Below are positions 25,501-31,393 of a DNA stretch of 64,000 nt, piece by piece (position 1 is the first letter of the stretch; every line of letters starts with the position of its first letter). The DNA is from Persicimonas caeni (GTDB lineage Bacteria; Myxococcota_A; Bradymonadia; Bradymonadales; Bradymonadaceae), in the NCBI RefSeq assembly GCF_006517175.1, contig NZ_CP041186.1, positions 4,739,074 to 4,803,073 of the forward strand, in the 5' to 3' direction. The notes beneath the pieces were generated by a model that was not told where the DNA came from, searched no databases, and was given only the letters and a program-made list of their open reading frames with translations. Both the position numbers and the translations under genes were made by a program.

Positions 25501-26894
25501 TCGGTGTCCGGGTTGTTCGGGTCGCTGTCGGTGGTGCATCGCTCGGCCAGGTCGCTCAGCCCGTCGCCGTCGGAGTCGACGCTGCTGTCGCCGGTCTCCA
25601 CCGAGATGGACGCGCTCGAGACCGACTCCACAAACGCGTAGGTGTCCAGCAGGGCGTTGTCGCCGCGGCCGGCACCCGAGAAGTCGCCCCAGGCGCGCGC
25701 GTTTCCGTTGGTCGTCTCCGTATGCGGCACCGCCGCGTCGGCGTAGGGGCCCGAGATGACCCCGTTGGGGCCCGCCGAGTAGGCGCCGATCTCGCCGTTG
25801 GGAAGCGCCACGGCGCTGGCCTGCAGCAACTCGTCGTTCCAGAACATCGTCAGCGGCGAGCGATTCAGCAAGCTGTCGAGCACGTACATGCGCATGCCCT
25901 CGTAGCTCGTCTCGATGTCGCGGCCCACGTAGTGGAACTCGCCGACGCCGATGCGGATGATGCAGTCGTAGGTGCCGTAGGGCACCGGGTTGCTCTCGTT
26001 GTCGGTGCCGTCCCAGGTCAGGGTGTTGGTCCCCGGCTGGACGGTGCCGGCCACGGTCACGTCGACGTTCGACGAGGGGTCGAAGGTCCCGTCGGCGTTG
26101 ATGTCGCAGATCATCTGCACGCCGCCCTCGACGTTGGTGTCGAAGGTGAACGTCCCCTCGGTCACCCCCGGATCGATGGCGTTGCACTGCGCCTGGCTGC
26201 CCGCGGTCGTGCCCGAAAACGACACGTTCGACACCGTCGGGGTCAGGGTGGCGTAGTCGGACACCGCCGGCGGGTTCAGGTACAGCGGGTACTCGGGAGT
26301 CACGCTGTTATTGCTCGACGGCACGCTGATGCCCGACTGGTCGCCGTCGACGCCGCTCGAGTTGGCCGTGATGTCGTAGACATAGCCGGCCAGGCCGTCG
26401 AGTTTGAGCTCGACCACCGCGGTCTTGCCGGGCTCGCCGCCCGGAACGATCGCATAGAAGCTCGCGTTGGTCGCCGCCGACGCCGAAAAGCTACCCGCGT
26501 CGAAGTTCCACCGGCTGGTGAACAGACGGCCCAGGTAGGTCGTCGTGCCGTCGGTCACGCCGATATCCCAGCTGCCGGTCTGCTGTTGAGACAGCGTCAA
26601 CGAGTAGACGCCGGCCGGGTGCCCGCTCAACGCGAGGCTTCCCCCGCTCGAAATCGTGCCCACGGTCGTGCCGTTGGGGTCGGTCACCGTCAACGTTCCC
26701 GAGCCCGACCAGGTCACCGATTCCGTCGTCGGATCGACGATGTCGAGCTGCAGCAACGTCGACCGCAGATTTTGCGAGCTGCCCAGCTCGGCCGAGCCTT
26801 CGGCGAACGCCGGCGAGGCGGGCAGCGTCAGGCACACGCCCGCCGCTAGCATTGCCCCGTAGGCCAGGGGGTGTTTCCAATTTCGGTACTGCAT
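19599..26894 (-). CDS. Giant repeat adhesin fused to an OmpA-family barrel protein
   Basis: A 2431-residue exported protein. In order: a signal peptide (about 1-31, cleavage near AFA-EG); a beta-rich region (32-430) with Ig-like segments; about 45 acidic 28-residue calcium-type repeats of the form DSDGDGTPDYLDTDSDDDGI (435-1770); a Cys, a hydrophobic span and an Arg cluster (LACSSASP, PMGLALLMLFGLSALWRRGR, 1780-1805) resembling a MYXO-CTERM/GlyGly-CTERM sorting tail; a second signal-like segment ending APAQAQ (1810-1833); a predicted outer-membrane barrel (1835-2120); five thrombospondin-3 loops (DADDQCPN..EDVDGCPD type, 2125-2298); and an OmpA domain (IYFDTNRATIR, VEGHTDSKGSDAHNLELSQKRA). 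The second half resembles the TraB architecture of myxobacteria. The start is ATG 26894; the upstream frame to 27254 is not supported. The internal sorting tail plus signal points to a fusion of two genes. Confidence 0.85.
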   Translation of the reverse strand: MQYRNWKHPLAYGAMLAAGVCLTLPASPAFAEGSAELGSSQNLRSTLLQLDIVDPTTESVTWSGSGTLTVTDPNGTTVGTISSGGSLALSGHPAGVYSLTLSQQQTGSWDIGVTDGTTTYLGRLFTSRWNFDAGSFSASAATNASFYAIVPGGEPGKTAVVELKLDGLAGYVYDITANSSGVDGDQSGISVPSSNNSVTPEYPLYLNPPAVSDYATLTPTVSNVSFSGTTAGSQAQCNAIDPGVTEGTFTFDTNVEGGVQMICDINADGTFDPSSNVDVTVAGTVQPGTNTLTWDGTDNESNPVPYGTYDCIIRIGVGEFHYVGRDIETSYEGMRMYVLDSLLNRSPLTMFWNDELLQASAVALPNGEIGAYSAGPNGVISGPYADAAVPHTETTNGNARAWGDFSGAGRGDNALLDTYAFVESVSSASISVETGDSSVDSDGDGLSDLAERCTTDSDPNNPDTDGDGISDFVEADGGSWVDTDSDGIVDARDTDTDGDGILDADEGSNDSDNDSVGNWRDTDADGDGIPDATEGRVDSDGDLTYDYLDTDSDGDGIPDATEGNVDTDGDSTPDYLDLDSDDDTLPDENEGTTDSDGDGAADYVDADSDNDGISDAIEGSGDTDLDSIPDYLDTDSDNDGILDADEGTADPDNDGTGNWRDFDSDGDGLGDVDEGDVDFDGDGTPDYLDTDSDDDGISDAIEGDVDTDGDNAPNYLDTDSDGDTLPDSVEGTVDSDGDSTPDYLDTDSDNDGIDDSVEGAGDTDLDTTPDYLDSDSDNDGLSDAVEGSFDSDGDGSADYVDTDSDDDGIDDAVEGDVDTDGDGTPDYLDDDSDDDGLLDFIEGTVDSDGDSTPDYLDADSDNDGISDAIEGNGDSDGDSTPDYLDSDSDGDGIDDAVEGNVDSDGDSTPDYLDADSDNDGIDDSVEGNVDSDGDSTPDYLDADSDNDGIDDSVEGNVDSDGDSTPDYLDTDSDGDGIDDSVEGNVDSDGDSTPDYLDADSDDDGIDDSVEGNVDSDGDSTPDYLDTDSDDDGIDDATEGNVDSDGDSTPDYLDTDSDDDGIDDAVEGNVDSDSDGTPDYLDTDSDDDGIDDAVEGSVDSDGDGTPDYLDADSDNDGLADADEGTSDSDSDGTPDYLDTDSDNDGIDDAVEGSVDSDGDGTPDYLDADSDGDGIDDATEGNVDSDGDGTPDYLDADSDDDGISDAVEGSVDSDGDGTPDYLDADSDGDGISDAVEGSVDSDGDGTPDYLDTDSDGDGISDAVEGDVDTDGDGTPDYLDTDSDDDGLSDADEGDVDSDGDGAADYVDTDSDDDGLSDATEGDVDSDSDGTPDYLDTDSDDDGISDAVEGDVDTDGDGTPDYLDTDSDGDTLPDSSEGTVDTDGDGTPDYLDTDSDGDGTPDADEESDDTDGDGIPDYRDPDSDDDGILDSVEGNVDTDGDGTPDYLDDDSDNDGISDAVEGDVDSDGDGTADYIDADSDDDGISDETEGDVDTDGDGTPDYLDTDSDDDGLTDADEGDVDSDGDGEADYVDSDSDNDGISDETEGDVDTDGDGTPDYLDDDSDGDGISDETEGDVDTDGDGTPDYLDDDSDGDGLSDADEGDVDTDGDGTADYLDDDSDNDGIDDSTEGTVDTDGDGTRDFQDVDSDNDGVIDADEGTVDTDGDGQSDYVDSDSDNDGIDDENEGSNDTDGDGTPDYIDEDSDNDGLTDADEDELGTDPQNPDTDGDGLIDTDEVNEHETDPTVADTDGGGVPDGEEIDRRSDPLSDIDDEQTTLRGGSLACSSASPSGPAPMGLALLMLFGLSALWRRGRKLGSKLGVLLGAGAALMVVDVAPAQAQMGANLDTDYQVEHFEPLPVQAHSIYNVATSDVLGHLRPSAGFFLHFVDDPIRLDTESGTTRAKLLDSQLKAELSGAIGLYDLGEIGLVVPMVAYQSDDNVAQYGLSGVDSFALADMRVVPKLRFPKRFYGFGAALMASVYLPVGDTDSFNSDGEFRVEPRLVVDWKHAMGMLVSANVGWQAREEAYTGSYAAGDIVRWGVGIEGPAFLDGLKARASAFGNINLADARNPFDAGDSTDNENANSAELLAGVSYALPQDLAVSLGAGTGLSAGVGSPAYRLFTAIGWRPVNRDADSDGIEDADDQCSDIAEDIDGFQDADGCPDRDNDGDRIDDVDDQCPNKAEDYNDIDDKDGCPDAGADRDEDGIANADDQCPNKAEDVDEFEDEDGCPDVDNDGDKLADADDQCPNEAEDVDEFEDADGCPDNDNDGDRIADADDQCPNQAEVVNGFEDEDGCPDEGESKVKVTEEKINIMEKIYFDTNRATIRERSHRILDEIVTVLRTHPEIAKVRVEGHTDSKGSDAHNLELSQKRADAVVGYLVEKGIDASRLEAKGYGETKPIADNGTAEGREKNRRVTFTILEGEEEAKVETEDVETK
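21780..25560 (-). repeat. About 45 tandem 84-nt coding repeats
   Basis: Within the giant gene an 84-nt unit (28 codons) of Asp/Gly-rich calcium-loop sequence is repeated about 45 times with small changes. Some neighbours are almost identical (for example around 23880-24180, four units). Because of the GAC/GTC-rich codons the opposite strand is open over more than 4 kb, which produces a false long frame (19464-23741) on the plus strand. Confidence 0.9.
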
Positions 26895-27188
26895 CGTTTG
26901 GCTTCTCCCAAATGAAGGGGGTACAAAAAAGTGGCGTGTCACTACCAAGCAAACGACGTGCCGTAAATAGTTTTGTTTTTGATATGATTTTTTCGCTTTA
27001 GGCGGGTTGGTTGCGAAAAATATGCGTTCCCCGAGCGCTGCAGATAGATCTTGCGCCGGCCGCGACGGTCGGCGCGCTGACAAAAGTCTCACCGGACCAC
27101 AGAAGTGGGCGGTTTTTGACGGAGGAGAAGGGCGCGTAGCGAGGCAGTTTTTGCCCGCGCAGCCTTCAGGTAGGTAAGATTTTCCGAG

Positions 27189-27294
27189 ATCGGCAAGACG
27201 ACCGCCACGCGCAAACGCGGCAGTTCGTCCGCCCTTCAATATTAACTCCTTCAATAGCCGGCGCTGCTATCCTGCAGGGCGTTCCAACTCACCC
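27189..27294 (+). repeat. Long repeat A (direct partner of C, inverted partner of B)
   Basis: A 106-nt sequence starting ATCGGCAAGACGACCGCCAC and ending GTTCCAACTCACCC. It recurs almost unchanged at 27903-28008 (C) and, inverted and more diverged, at 27795-27874 (B). A and B flank the phased palindrome array as terminal inverted repeats. Confidence 0.85.
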
Positions 27295-27449
27295 GAGCCG
27301 ACTCGTCCCTCGGAGCGAGAGGTTTTGTTTGGTGCCCTCGTAAGAGCTGGAGGTGAGATGCCGAGTGACGCCCGCATGGCCCACAAAAAATAGAACGCAG
27401 CGCCGCGAGCGAGGTTCGGCGGACTCGACAAACGGCCCTGAGGTGCGTT

Positions 27450-27768
27450 CGAAACGTCCGATGAACGGATCACCGTTCGATTCGACCCTCGAAATTTCGT
27501 CCACTGGACGTCTCGGCCGAGCCTCGCCCCTCGGTTTTTGGTCCATCGGACGTCACGCGCGTCTTCGAACCCTCGGCATTTTCGTCCATCGAACGTCGGG
27601 CGTCTGCTTTCGCACGGAATTTTTGGTCCCGTGGACGTCGAAAGTCGGATTTAGGGCCCACGATTTTGGTCCATCGGACGTTTCGAACGCACCTCAGGCC
27701 GAGGTTTTGGTCCGTTGGACGTTTTTTTGAGGGTGGAGGCTCCCTTTTTGGTCCATCGGACGCCACGA
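27450..27768. repeat. Phased array of eight palindromes (41-43 bp spacing)
   Basis: Eight copies of an 11-bp palindrome GTCCATCGGAC (variants GTCCACTGGAC, GTCCCGTGGAC, GTCCGTTGGAC, GTCCATCGAAC) have centres at 27461, 27504, 27546, 27589, 27631, 27674, 27715 and 27756. The spacings are 43, 42, 43, 42, 43, 41 and 41 bp, that is four helical turns. The conserved unit is about 20 nt (TTTTGGTCCATCGGACGTC), and the 20-24 nt between units are mostly unrelated. The first copy is inverted and, with its flank (27439-27463), is the exact reverse complement of 27672-27697. Reading frame changes from unit to unit, so the repeat is not a protein repeat. Confidence 0.85.
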
Positions 27769-27790
27769 CGAGGGTCGAGGCTCGTCGTGG
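27763..27790. repeat. 10-bp perfect hairpin at the end of the array
   Basis: CCACGACGAG and CTCGTCGTGG are separated by 8 nt, directly after the last palindrome of the array and before inverted repeat B. There is no T-run, so it is not a simple terminator. Confidence 0.75.
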
Positions 27791-27794
27791 CGGA

Positions 27795-27874
27795 CGCCCT
27801 GCAGGGTCTCACGGCTGCTATTGAGGTGAGATTATCATTGAAGGGCGGACGATTTGCGGCGTTTGCGCGTGGCG
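27795..27874 (-). repeat. Long repeat B (inverted copy of A/C)
   Basis: Read on the minus strand it gives CGCCACGCGCAAACGCCGCA, then GTCCGCCCTTCAAT and CCCTGCAGGGCG, the same order as A and C. It closes the array on its right side and forms a large inverted pair with adjacent copy C. Confidence 0.75.
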
Positions 27875-27902
27875 ACGCTCTCGGGCCATAGCCACGTGGC
27901 TA

Positions 27903-28008
27903 ATCGGCAAGACGACCGCCACGCGCAAACGCGGCAGCCCGTCCGCCCTTCAATCCTAACTCCTTCAATAGCCGGCGCTTCTATCCTGCAGGGCGTTCCA
28001 ACTCACCC
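27903..28008 (+). repeat. Long repeat C, containing the stop codon of the decarboxylase gene
   Basis: This 106-nt copy is nearly identical to A. Its last bases (CCAACTCACCC, to 28008) include the TGA stop (28003-28005, minus strand) of the 4-oxalocrotonate decarboxylase gene, so the repeat either arose from or has overwritten the 3' end of that gene. Confidence 0.85.
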
Positions 28009-28785
28009 AATAGACAACTCGACGCTGCCCAGCTCATCGACGTCGACCTGGACGTGGTCGCCCGAGTCGACGTGGATGGCGGCGGTGGCGCCGCCGGCCA
28101 TGACGATCTGGCCCGCTTTCAACGACTCGCCGCGCTCGGCGAGCATGTTGGCGAGCTCGGCCAGCGAGTTGGCCGGGTGCTCGTAGATCGCCGCGCTGCT
28201 GCCCGTTTTGACGACCTCGCCGTTGTGGCTCATCACCATGCCCAGGTTGCCCAGCTCGTCGAGGGCGTCGGGCGCCACGCGCTCGGTGCCCAGCACGATC
28301 TTCGACGACGAGGCGTTGTCGGCGACCACGTCGATGATGGTGAACTTGAAGTCGCGAAAGCGGCTGTCGATGACCTCGAGCGCCGCGCACACGCTCTCGA
28401 CGGCGTCGAGCGCCTCGGCCGGGGTGGTCGGGCCCTCGAGATCTTTGCCCAGGATGAAGGCGACCTCGGGCTCGACGCGCGGGTGGATGAACAGGTCGCG
28501 GTCGAGCTCGGCGCCGCTCCCCTCGACCATCGTGTCGGTCAGGTGGCCATAGATGGGGTTATGCACCCCCACCTGCTCCATCTTCGCCTTGCTCGTCAGG
28601 CCCATCTTCATGCCCACGAGCTGCTCGCCGCGCTCCAGACGCCGCGCGATGGAGGCGCGCTGGATGTCGTAGGCCTCCTCGAGGGTCATCTCGGGCGCCT
28701 CGGCGGTGAGCATCGTGATGGGGGTGACGGCGACAGCGGCGCTGTCGACGATGTCGGCGAAGTAGTTGATTTGGTCTTTTTTCAT
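28003..28785 (-). CDS. 4-oxalocrotonate decarboxylase-like (DmpH/XylI family)
   Basis: A 260-residue member of the hydratase/decarboxylase (FAH-like) family. In the lower meta-cleavage pathway DmpH decarboxylates 2-oxo-3-hexenedioate with Mg2+, working together with the hydratase. Visible family blocks are LVGMKMGLTSKAKMEQVGV, HPRVEPEVAFILGKDL with the metal-binding Glu pair, EVIDSRF and IIDVVADNASS, and GQIVMAGG. The start is ATG 28785 with AAGGAAG. It ends the cluster, after aldolase, dehydrogenase and hydratase. Which of the two paralogues here (this and 31394-32167) is decarboxylase and which hydratase is judged from resemblance only and could be reversed. Confidence 0.82.
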   Translation of the reverse strand: MKKDQINYFADIVDSAAVAVTPITMLTAEAPEMTLEEAYDIQRASIARRLERGEQLVGMKMGLTSKAKMEQVGVHNPIYGHLTDTMVEGSGAELDRDLFIHPRVEPEVAFILGKDLEGPTTPAEALDAVESVCAALEVIDSRFRDFKFTIIDVVADNASSSKIVLGTERVAPDALDELGNLGMVMSHNGEVVKTGSSAAIYEHPANSLAELANMLAERGESLKAGQIVMAGGATAAIHVDSGDHVQVDVDELGSVELSIG

Positions 28786-28837
28786 ATCAGCTTCTTCCTT
28801 CGTTTGTTTTTGTTTGTTCGGTTTGGGTTGTTGTGGC

Positions 28838-29091
28838 GGCCCCTCCGCCTCGCGCGTCGCCTGCGGCTTGCGCTCGGCACCTCCCCCAGCGCTTTTAAGC
28901 GCGCTGGGGAGGAGCCTCTTCGCGATCGAGCAGTGATTGTCACGCGAACCGGGAGGGTTGCCATCTCGCGACGAGTACTCACGCGAACCCGAGTCGTTGC
29001 TCTTCGCAAGGGGCTCCTCCCCGCGGCCTTCGCCGGGGGGAGGTGCCGAGCGCCAGCCGCCGCAGGCGGCGACGCGCGAGGCGGAGGGGCC
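28838..29091. repeat. R4 element with 24-bp perfect terminal inverted repeats
   Basis: The ends at 28838-28861 and 29068-29091 are perfect inverted repeats (GGCCCCTCCGCCTCGCGCGT outward). Subterminal words GCTCGGCACCTCCCC and GGGGAGGTGCCGAGC are also inverted. Inside are two GC-rich hairpins and the word CACGCGAACC twice. Its layout parallels R2 (GGCACCTTCCCC / GGGGAAGGTGCC). It fills the 328-nt gap between the aldolase and decarboxylase genes, which holds no other feature. Confidence 0.88.
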
Positions 29092-29113
29092 CCGCAAGAA
29101 GCAGAGGCACTGC

Positions 29114-30133
29114 TTACTCGTCACCCTCCGCAAGATCCAACGCCACATCCACAATCATATCCTCCTGCCCCCCGATCATCTTCCTCTTGCCCAACTCCAC
29201 CAAAATATCCCGCGAGTCGACCCCGTACAGCTCTTCAGCCTTCTCGGTGTGCAGCAAAAAGGACGAGTAGACCCCGGCGTACCCGAGCATCAGGGCGTTG
29301 CCGTCGGTCTGGACGGGGCGGGTTTGCAGGGGGCGTACCAGCTTGTCGGCGGCGTCGATGAGCGGGTACAGGTCGCAGCCGTGGTCGACGCCCATGCGGT
29401 CGAGCACGGCGACGAGCGCCTCCAGCGGGCAGTTGCCCGCGCCTGCGCCCATGCCGGCCAGCGAGGCGTCGGCGCGGTCGGCGCCGGCTTCGATGGCGAT
29501 GACCGTGTTGGCCACGCCCAGGCTCAGGTTGTTGTGGTTGTGGAAGCCCACCTCGCAGTCGAGCGCGTCTTTGAGCGCGGCGACGCGCTCGCGGGTCTCG
29601 TCCATCAAGAGCGCGCCGGCCGAGTCGGTCACGTACACGCAATGCGCGCCGTACGACTCCATGAGCTTGGCCTGCTCGACGAGCTCGGCGGTGGGGATCA
29701 TGTGGGCCATCATCAAAAAGCCGACCGTGTCCAAGCCCTTGTCGCGCGAGTACTCGATATGCTGGCGCGAGATGTCGGCCTCGGTGCAGTGGGTGGCGAT
29801 CCGAATCGTGTCGATACCCGCGTCGACCGCCATGTCGATATCCTCGACGGTGCCGATGCCCGGCAAGAGCAGGGCGGCGAGCTTGGCGTGGTCGAGCTCT
29901 TCGCGCACGGCCTCGAGGTACTCGCGCTCGGTATGCGCCGAGAACCCGTAGTTGAACGAGTTGCCGTTGAGCCCGTCGCCGTGGCTGACCTCGACGATGT
30001 CGACCTTGGCCTCGTCGAGCTTGCGCGCGATCTGGCGCATCTGCTCGACGGTATATTGGTGCGACAGCGCGTGCATGCCGTCGCGGAGGGTGACGTCGTT
30101 TACAATGAGCTTATTTGGCTTGCTGAGAGTCAT
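29114..30133 (-). CDS. 4-hydroxy-2-oxovalerate aldolase
   Basis: A 339-residue DRE-TIM metallolyase (DmpG/MhpE) that cleaves 4-hydroxy-2-oxovalerate to pyruvate and acetaldehyde, the step before the acylating dehydrogenase, to which it normally channels acetaldehyde in a complex. Motifs seen are [18 protein letters not shown] with the catalytic Arg-Asp, [27 protein letters not shown], and [15 protein letters not shown] carrying the metal-binding His pair. The length is as expected. The start is ATG 30133. It sits directly after the dehydrogenase on the same strand, with the R6 inverted repeat in the gap. Confidence 0.94.
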   Translation of the reverse strand: MTLSKPNKLIVNDVTLRDGMHALSHQYTVEQMRQIARKLDEAKVDIVEVSHGDGLNGNSFNYGFSAHTEREYLEAVREELDHAKLAALLLPGIGTVEDIDMAVDAGIDTIRIATHCTEADISRQHIEYSRDKGLDTVGFLMMAHMIPTAELVEQAKLMESYGAHCVYVTDSAGALLMDETRERVAALKDALDCEVGFHNHNNLSLGVANTVIAIEAGADRADASLAGMGAGAGNCPLEALVAVLDRMGVDHGCDLYPLIDAADKLVRPLQTRPVQTDGNALMLGYAGVYSSFLLHTEKAEELYGVDSRDILVELGKRKMIGGQEDMIVDVALDLAEGDE

Positions 30134-30171
30134 AGTTGCGCTGACCGTTCTTGACTGTTTGACGAGATTGC

Positions 30172-30275
30172 GCTCGGAGCAAAAGAGCAAAAAGTGAAGG
30201 AGCAAAAGGGCGCTGTTGCTAACCTCGTGCTCCTTTGCCTTTTACTCTTTTGCTTTTTTGTTTTTTCGCTGTGTT
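30172..30275. repeat. R6 purine-rich inverted repeat, copy 2
   Basis: The left arm GAGCAAAAGAGCAAAAAGTG (30177-30196) is mirrored by ACTCTTTTGCTTTTTTG (30244-30260). The repeat runs into the acetaldehyde dehydrogenase gene, whose last codons (QRKNKKAKE) and stop are made of repeat sequence. Confidence 0.78.
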
Positions 30276-31180
30276 GCCAGCAACTCCCCCATCCTCAACG
30301 CCGCCGACGTCATAATATCCAAGTTCCCCGCACACTTCGGCAGATAATCCCCCGCCCCCTCGACCTCCAAAAAGCAGGTCACCTTCGTGCCGTGAAGCTC
30401 GCCCTCGCCGGGCACGCGCAGCGGCTCGTCGAGGTAGTCTTCGAAGACCGGCGGTTTGACCAGCCGGTAGCCGGGCACGTACTCGGCGACCCGAGCGACG
30501 ACCTCCTCGATGGAGGCGCGGATGGCGTCGCGGTCGGCCTCGTCACAAAAGGCGTAGACCGTGTCGCGCATGATCAGCGGTGGATCGGCCGGGTTCAGGA
30601 TGATGATCGCCTTGCCGCGCCCCGCGCCGCCGACCTCCTCGATGCCCCGCGAGGTCGTCTGGGTGAACTCGTCGATATTCGCCCGCGTCCCCGGCCCCGC
30701 CGAGCGGCTCGAAATCGAGGCCACAATCTCGCCGTAGTGCACCGGGCTGACCTGGTTGATCGCCCAGATGATCGGGATCGTCGCCTGCCCACCGCAGGTC
30801 ACCATGTTGACGTTGGTGGCGTCTTGGTGCGCCTCGAGGTTGGCCACGGGCACCACGTACGGACCCACCGCCGCCGGCGTCAGGTCGACCGCGATCTTGC
30901 CGGCGTCCTCCAGGATGGGCGCATGGTGCAGGTGCGCCTTGGCGCTGGTGGCGTCGAAGACGACCTCGACCCGCTCCCAGCACTCGTGCTCCATCAACCC
31001 GGCGATCCCCTCGTGCGTGGTCGCCACCCCGAGCTTGCGCGCCCGGGCGAGCCCCTCCGACTCCGGGTCGATCCCCACGAGCATGTCGAGCTCGAGGGCG
31101 TCGGAGCGCTCCAGAATCTTGATCATCAGGTCGGTGCCGATATTGCCCGAGCCTAGGATTGCGACGTGAGTTTTGGTCAT
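30242..31180 (-). CDS. Acetaldehyde dehydrogenase (acylating)
   Basis: A 312-residue DmpF/MhpF enzyme that oxidises acetaldehyde to acetyl-CoA with NAD+ and CoA, coupled to the adjacent aldolase. The Rossmann start [18 protein letters not shown] and the catalytic Cys129 in [12 protein letters not shown] are present, and the length equals the family norm. The start is ATG 31180 with GAAGAG upstream; an in-frame ATG at 31195 has no ribosome site. The C-terminal tail QRKNKKAKE is encoded by the R6 repeat and is not a family feature, so the original 3' end has been altered. Repeat R2 lies upstream, between this gene and the hydratase. Confidence 0.94.
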   Translation of the reverse strand: MTKTHVAILGSGNIGTDLMIKILERSDALELDMLVGIDPESEGLARARKLGVATTHEGIAGLMEHECWERVEVVFDATSAKAHLHHAPILEDAGKIAVDLTPAAVGPYVVPVANLEAHQDATNVNMVTCGGQATIPIIWAINQVSPVHYGEIVASISSRSAGPGTRANIDEFTQTTSRGIEEVGGAGRGKAIIILNPADPPLIMRDTVYAFCDEADRDAIRASIEEVVARVAEYVPGYRLVKPPVFEDYLDEPLRVPGEGELHGTKVTCFLEVEGAGDYLPKCAGNLDIMTSAALRMGELLATQRKNKKAKE

Positions 31181-31214
31181 TTTCGAACTCTTCATTGAGC
31201 GATTTTGGTTGTTG

Positions 31215-31372
31215 AGGCCCCCCATCCGCCCTTCGCTTCGCTACGGGCACCTTCCCCCGGGGGAAGGGCTGCCTTAGCTCACCTGAATCACGTAGCTTTT
31301 CGCAACAGCATCCCTTCCCCTCGGGGAAGGTGCCGAGCGCGTGGTTTAGCGCGAGGCGGATGGGGGGCGCCG
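31215..31372. repeat. R2 element, copy 2
   Basis: Same ends (CCCCCCATCCGCCCTTCGCT left, GCGAGGCGGATGGGGGGCGC right), same two CCTTCCCC/GGGGAAGG hairpins and same core orientation as copy 1 (CTGCCTTAGCTCACCTGAAT). It occupies most of the 213-nt gap between the dehydrogenase and hydratase genes. Confidence 0.88.
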
Positions 31373-31393
31373 CAAAGCTACGCCTTGCTCTCC

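Noticed and set aside
26895-27254. N-terminal extension of the giant surface protein
   Set aside because: It would bury the signal peptide that starts at 26894, and it overlaps repeat A.
27353-27766. Protein-coding interpretation of the palindrome array (frames on both strands)
   Set aside because: The spacing alternates between 41, 42 and 43 nt, so the motif is read in different frames from unit to unit. The open frames are expected in GC-rich DNA.
27450-27768. CRISPR array
   Set aside because: Repeats are only about 20 nt and vary between units, one unit is inverted, intervening sequences are 20-24 nt, and there are no cas genes in the window.
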